From Polyangiaceae bacterium (GTDB taxonomy: Bacteria; Myxococcota_A; Polyangia; Polyangiales; Polyangiaceae), in NCBI GenBank assembly GCA_023150915.1, contig JAKLKA010000080.1, positions 1 to 32,434 of the forward strand: 32,434 nucleotides of DNA. The letters are read 5' to 3'. Position numbers and translations under genes: made by a program. The number at the start of each line of letters is the position of its first letter. Within the stretch, counting starts at the first letter, position 1. The notes beneath the pieces are model-generated. The model did no database searches and was not told the origin of the DNA. It saw only the letters and a list, made by a program, of their open reading frames with translations. Of the stretch, positions 32,397-32,434 are shown in pieces.

Positions 32397-32434
32397 GGGT
32401 CGACGGCTCGGATCCCGGAGCCCCTGTGCACCGG

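Overview
The window is GC-rich, densely packed bacterial chromosome, very probably from a myxobacterium-like member of the Myxococcota (Polyangia-type). The evidence is a trypsin-like protease with a MYXO-CTERM-type C-terminal anchor, Gly-Thr-rich and Cys-rich lipoproteins, a soluble Ser/Thr kinase carrying GYF2-like and DUF4388/PATAN-like domains, many signal-peptide proteins with Pro/Ala linkers and beta-barrels, and the codon bias. I recognise no phage, insertion sequence, CRISPR array or conjugation gene. It looks like core chromosome with lineage-specific envelope genes.

Layout. 0.3-5.7 kb: a VanW-domain protein (-), an acidic unknown protein (+), a Gly-rich lipoprotein (+), then a two-gene minus unit of a TerB-like protein followed by a seven-repeat FG-GAP lipoprotein. 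5.8-10.5 kb: a tight plus-strand run of a TPR-like/beta-barrel envelope protein, a SRPBCC-like protein, MoaD, a divergent RNase HII-like protein and a MATE transporter. 10.5-18.8 kb: a metallophosphatase-like multihaem cytochrome (-), the Ser/Thr kinase (+), an MCE/MlaD-type protein (-), a CAP/SCP lipoprotein (+) and an OmpA protein with calcium-binding repeats (+). 18.9-22.7 kb: rpmG (-) facing away from the conserved rpmH-rnpA-yidD-yidC-jag cluster (+), without dnaA or mnmE beside it. 22.7-26.9 kb: a minus operon YbjN-like / PspA / secreted FG-GAP-CBM9-like protein, and a Zn-type cation efflux protein. 27.0-32.4 kb: a small lipoprotein, the protease, guaB, an outer-membrane protein with an overlapping upstream small ORF behind a strong promoter, a TetR regulator and tRNA-Ser(CGA).

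Functionally the window is dominated by the cell envelope: outer-membrane barrels, lipid transport (MCE), membrane insertion (YidC/YidD/Jag), membrane stress (PspA), efflux (MATE, CDF) and surface-anchored enzymes. The housekeeping genes are rpmG, rpmH, rnpA, guaB, moaD and the tRNA. Convergent genes almost touch or overlap at their 3' ends, while divergent pairs have 60-160 bp between them. The most unusual items are the RNase HII-like protein with an apparently altered active site, the PspA operon, the protease with two potential anchors, and the small ORF with its own promoter upstream of the outer-membrane protein gene.
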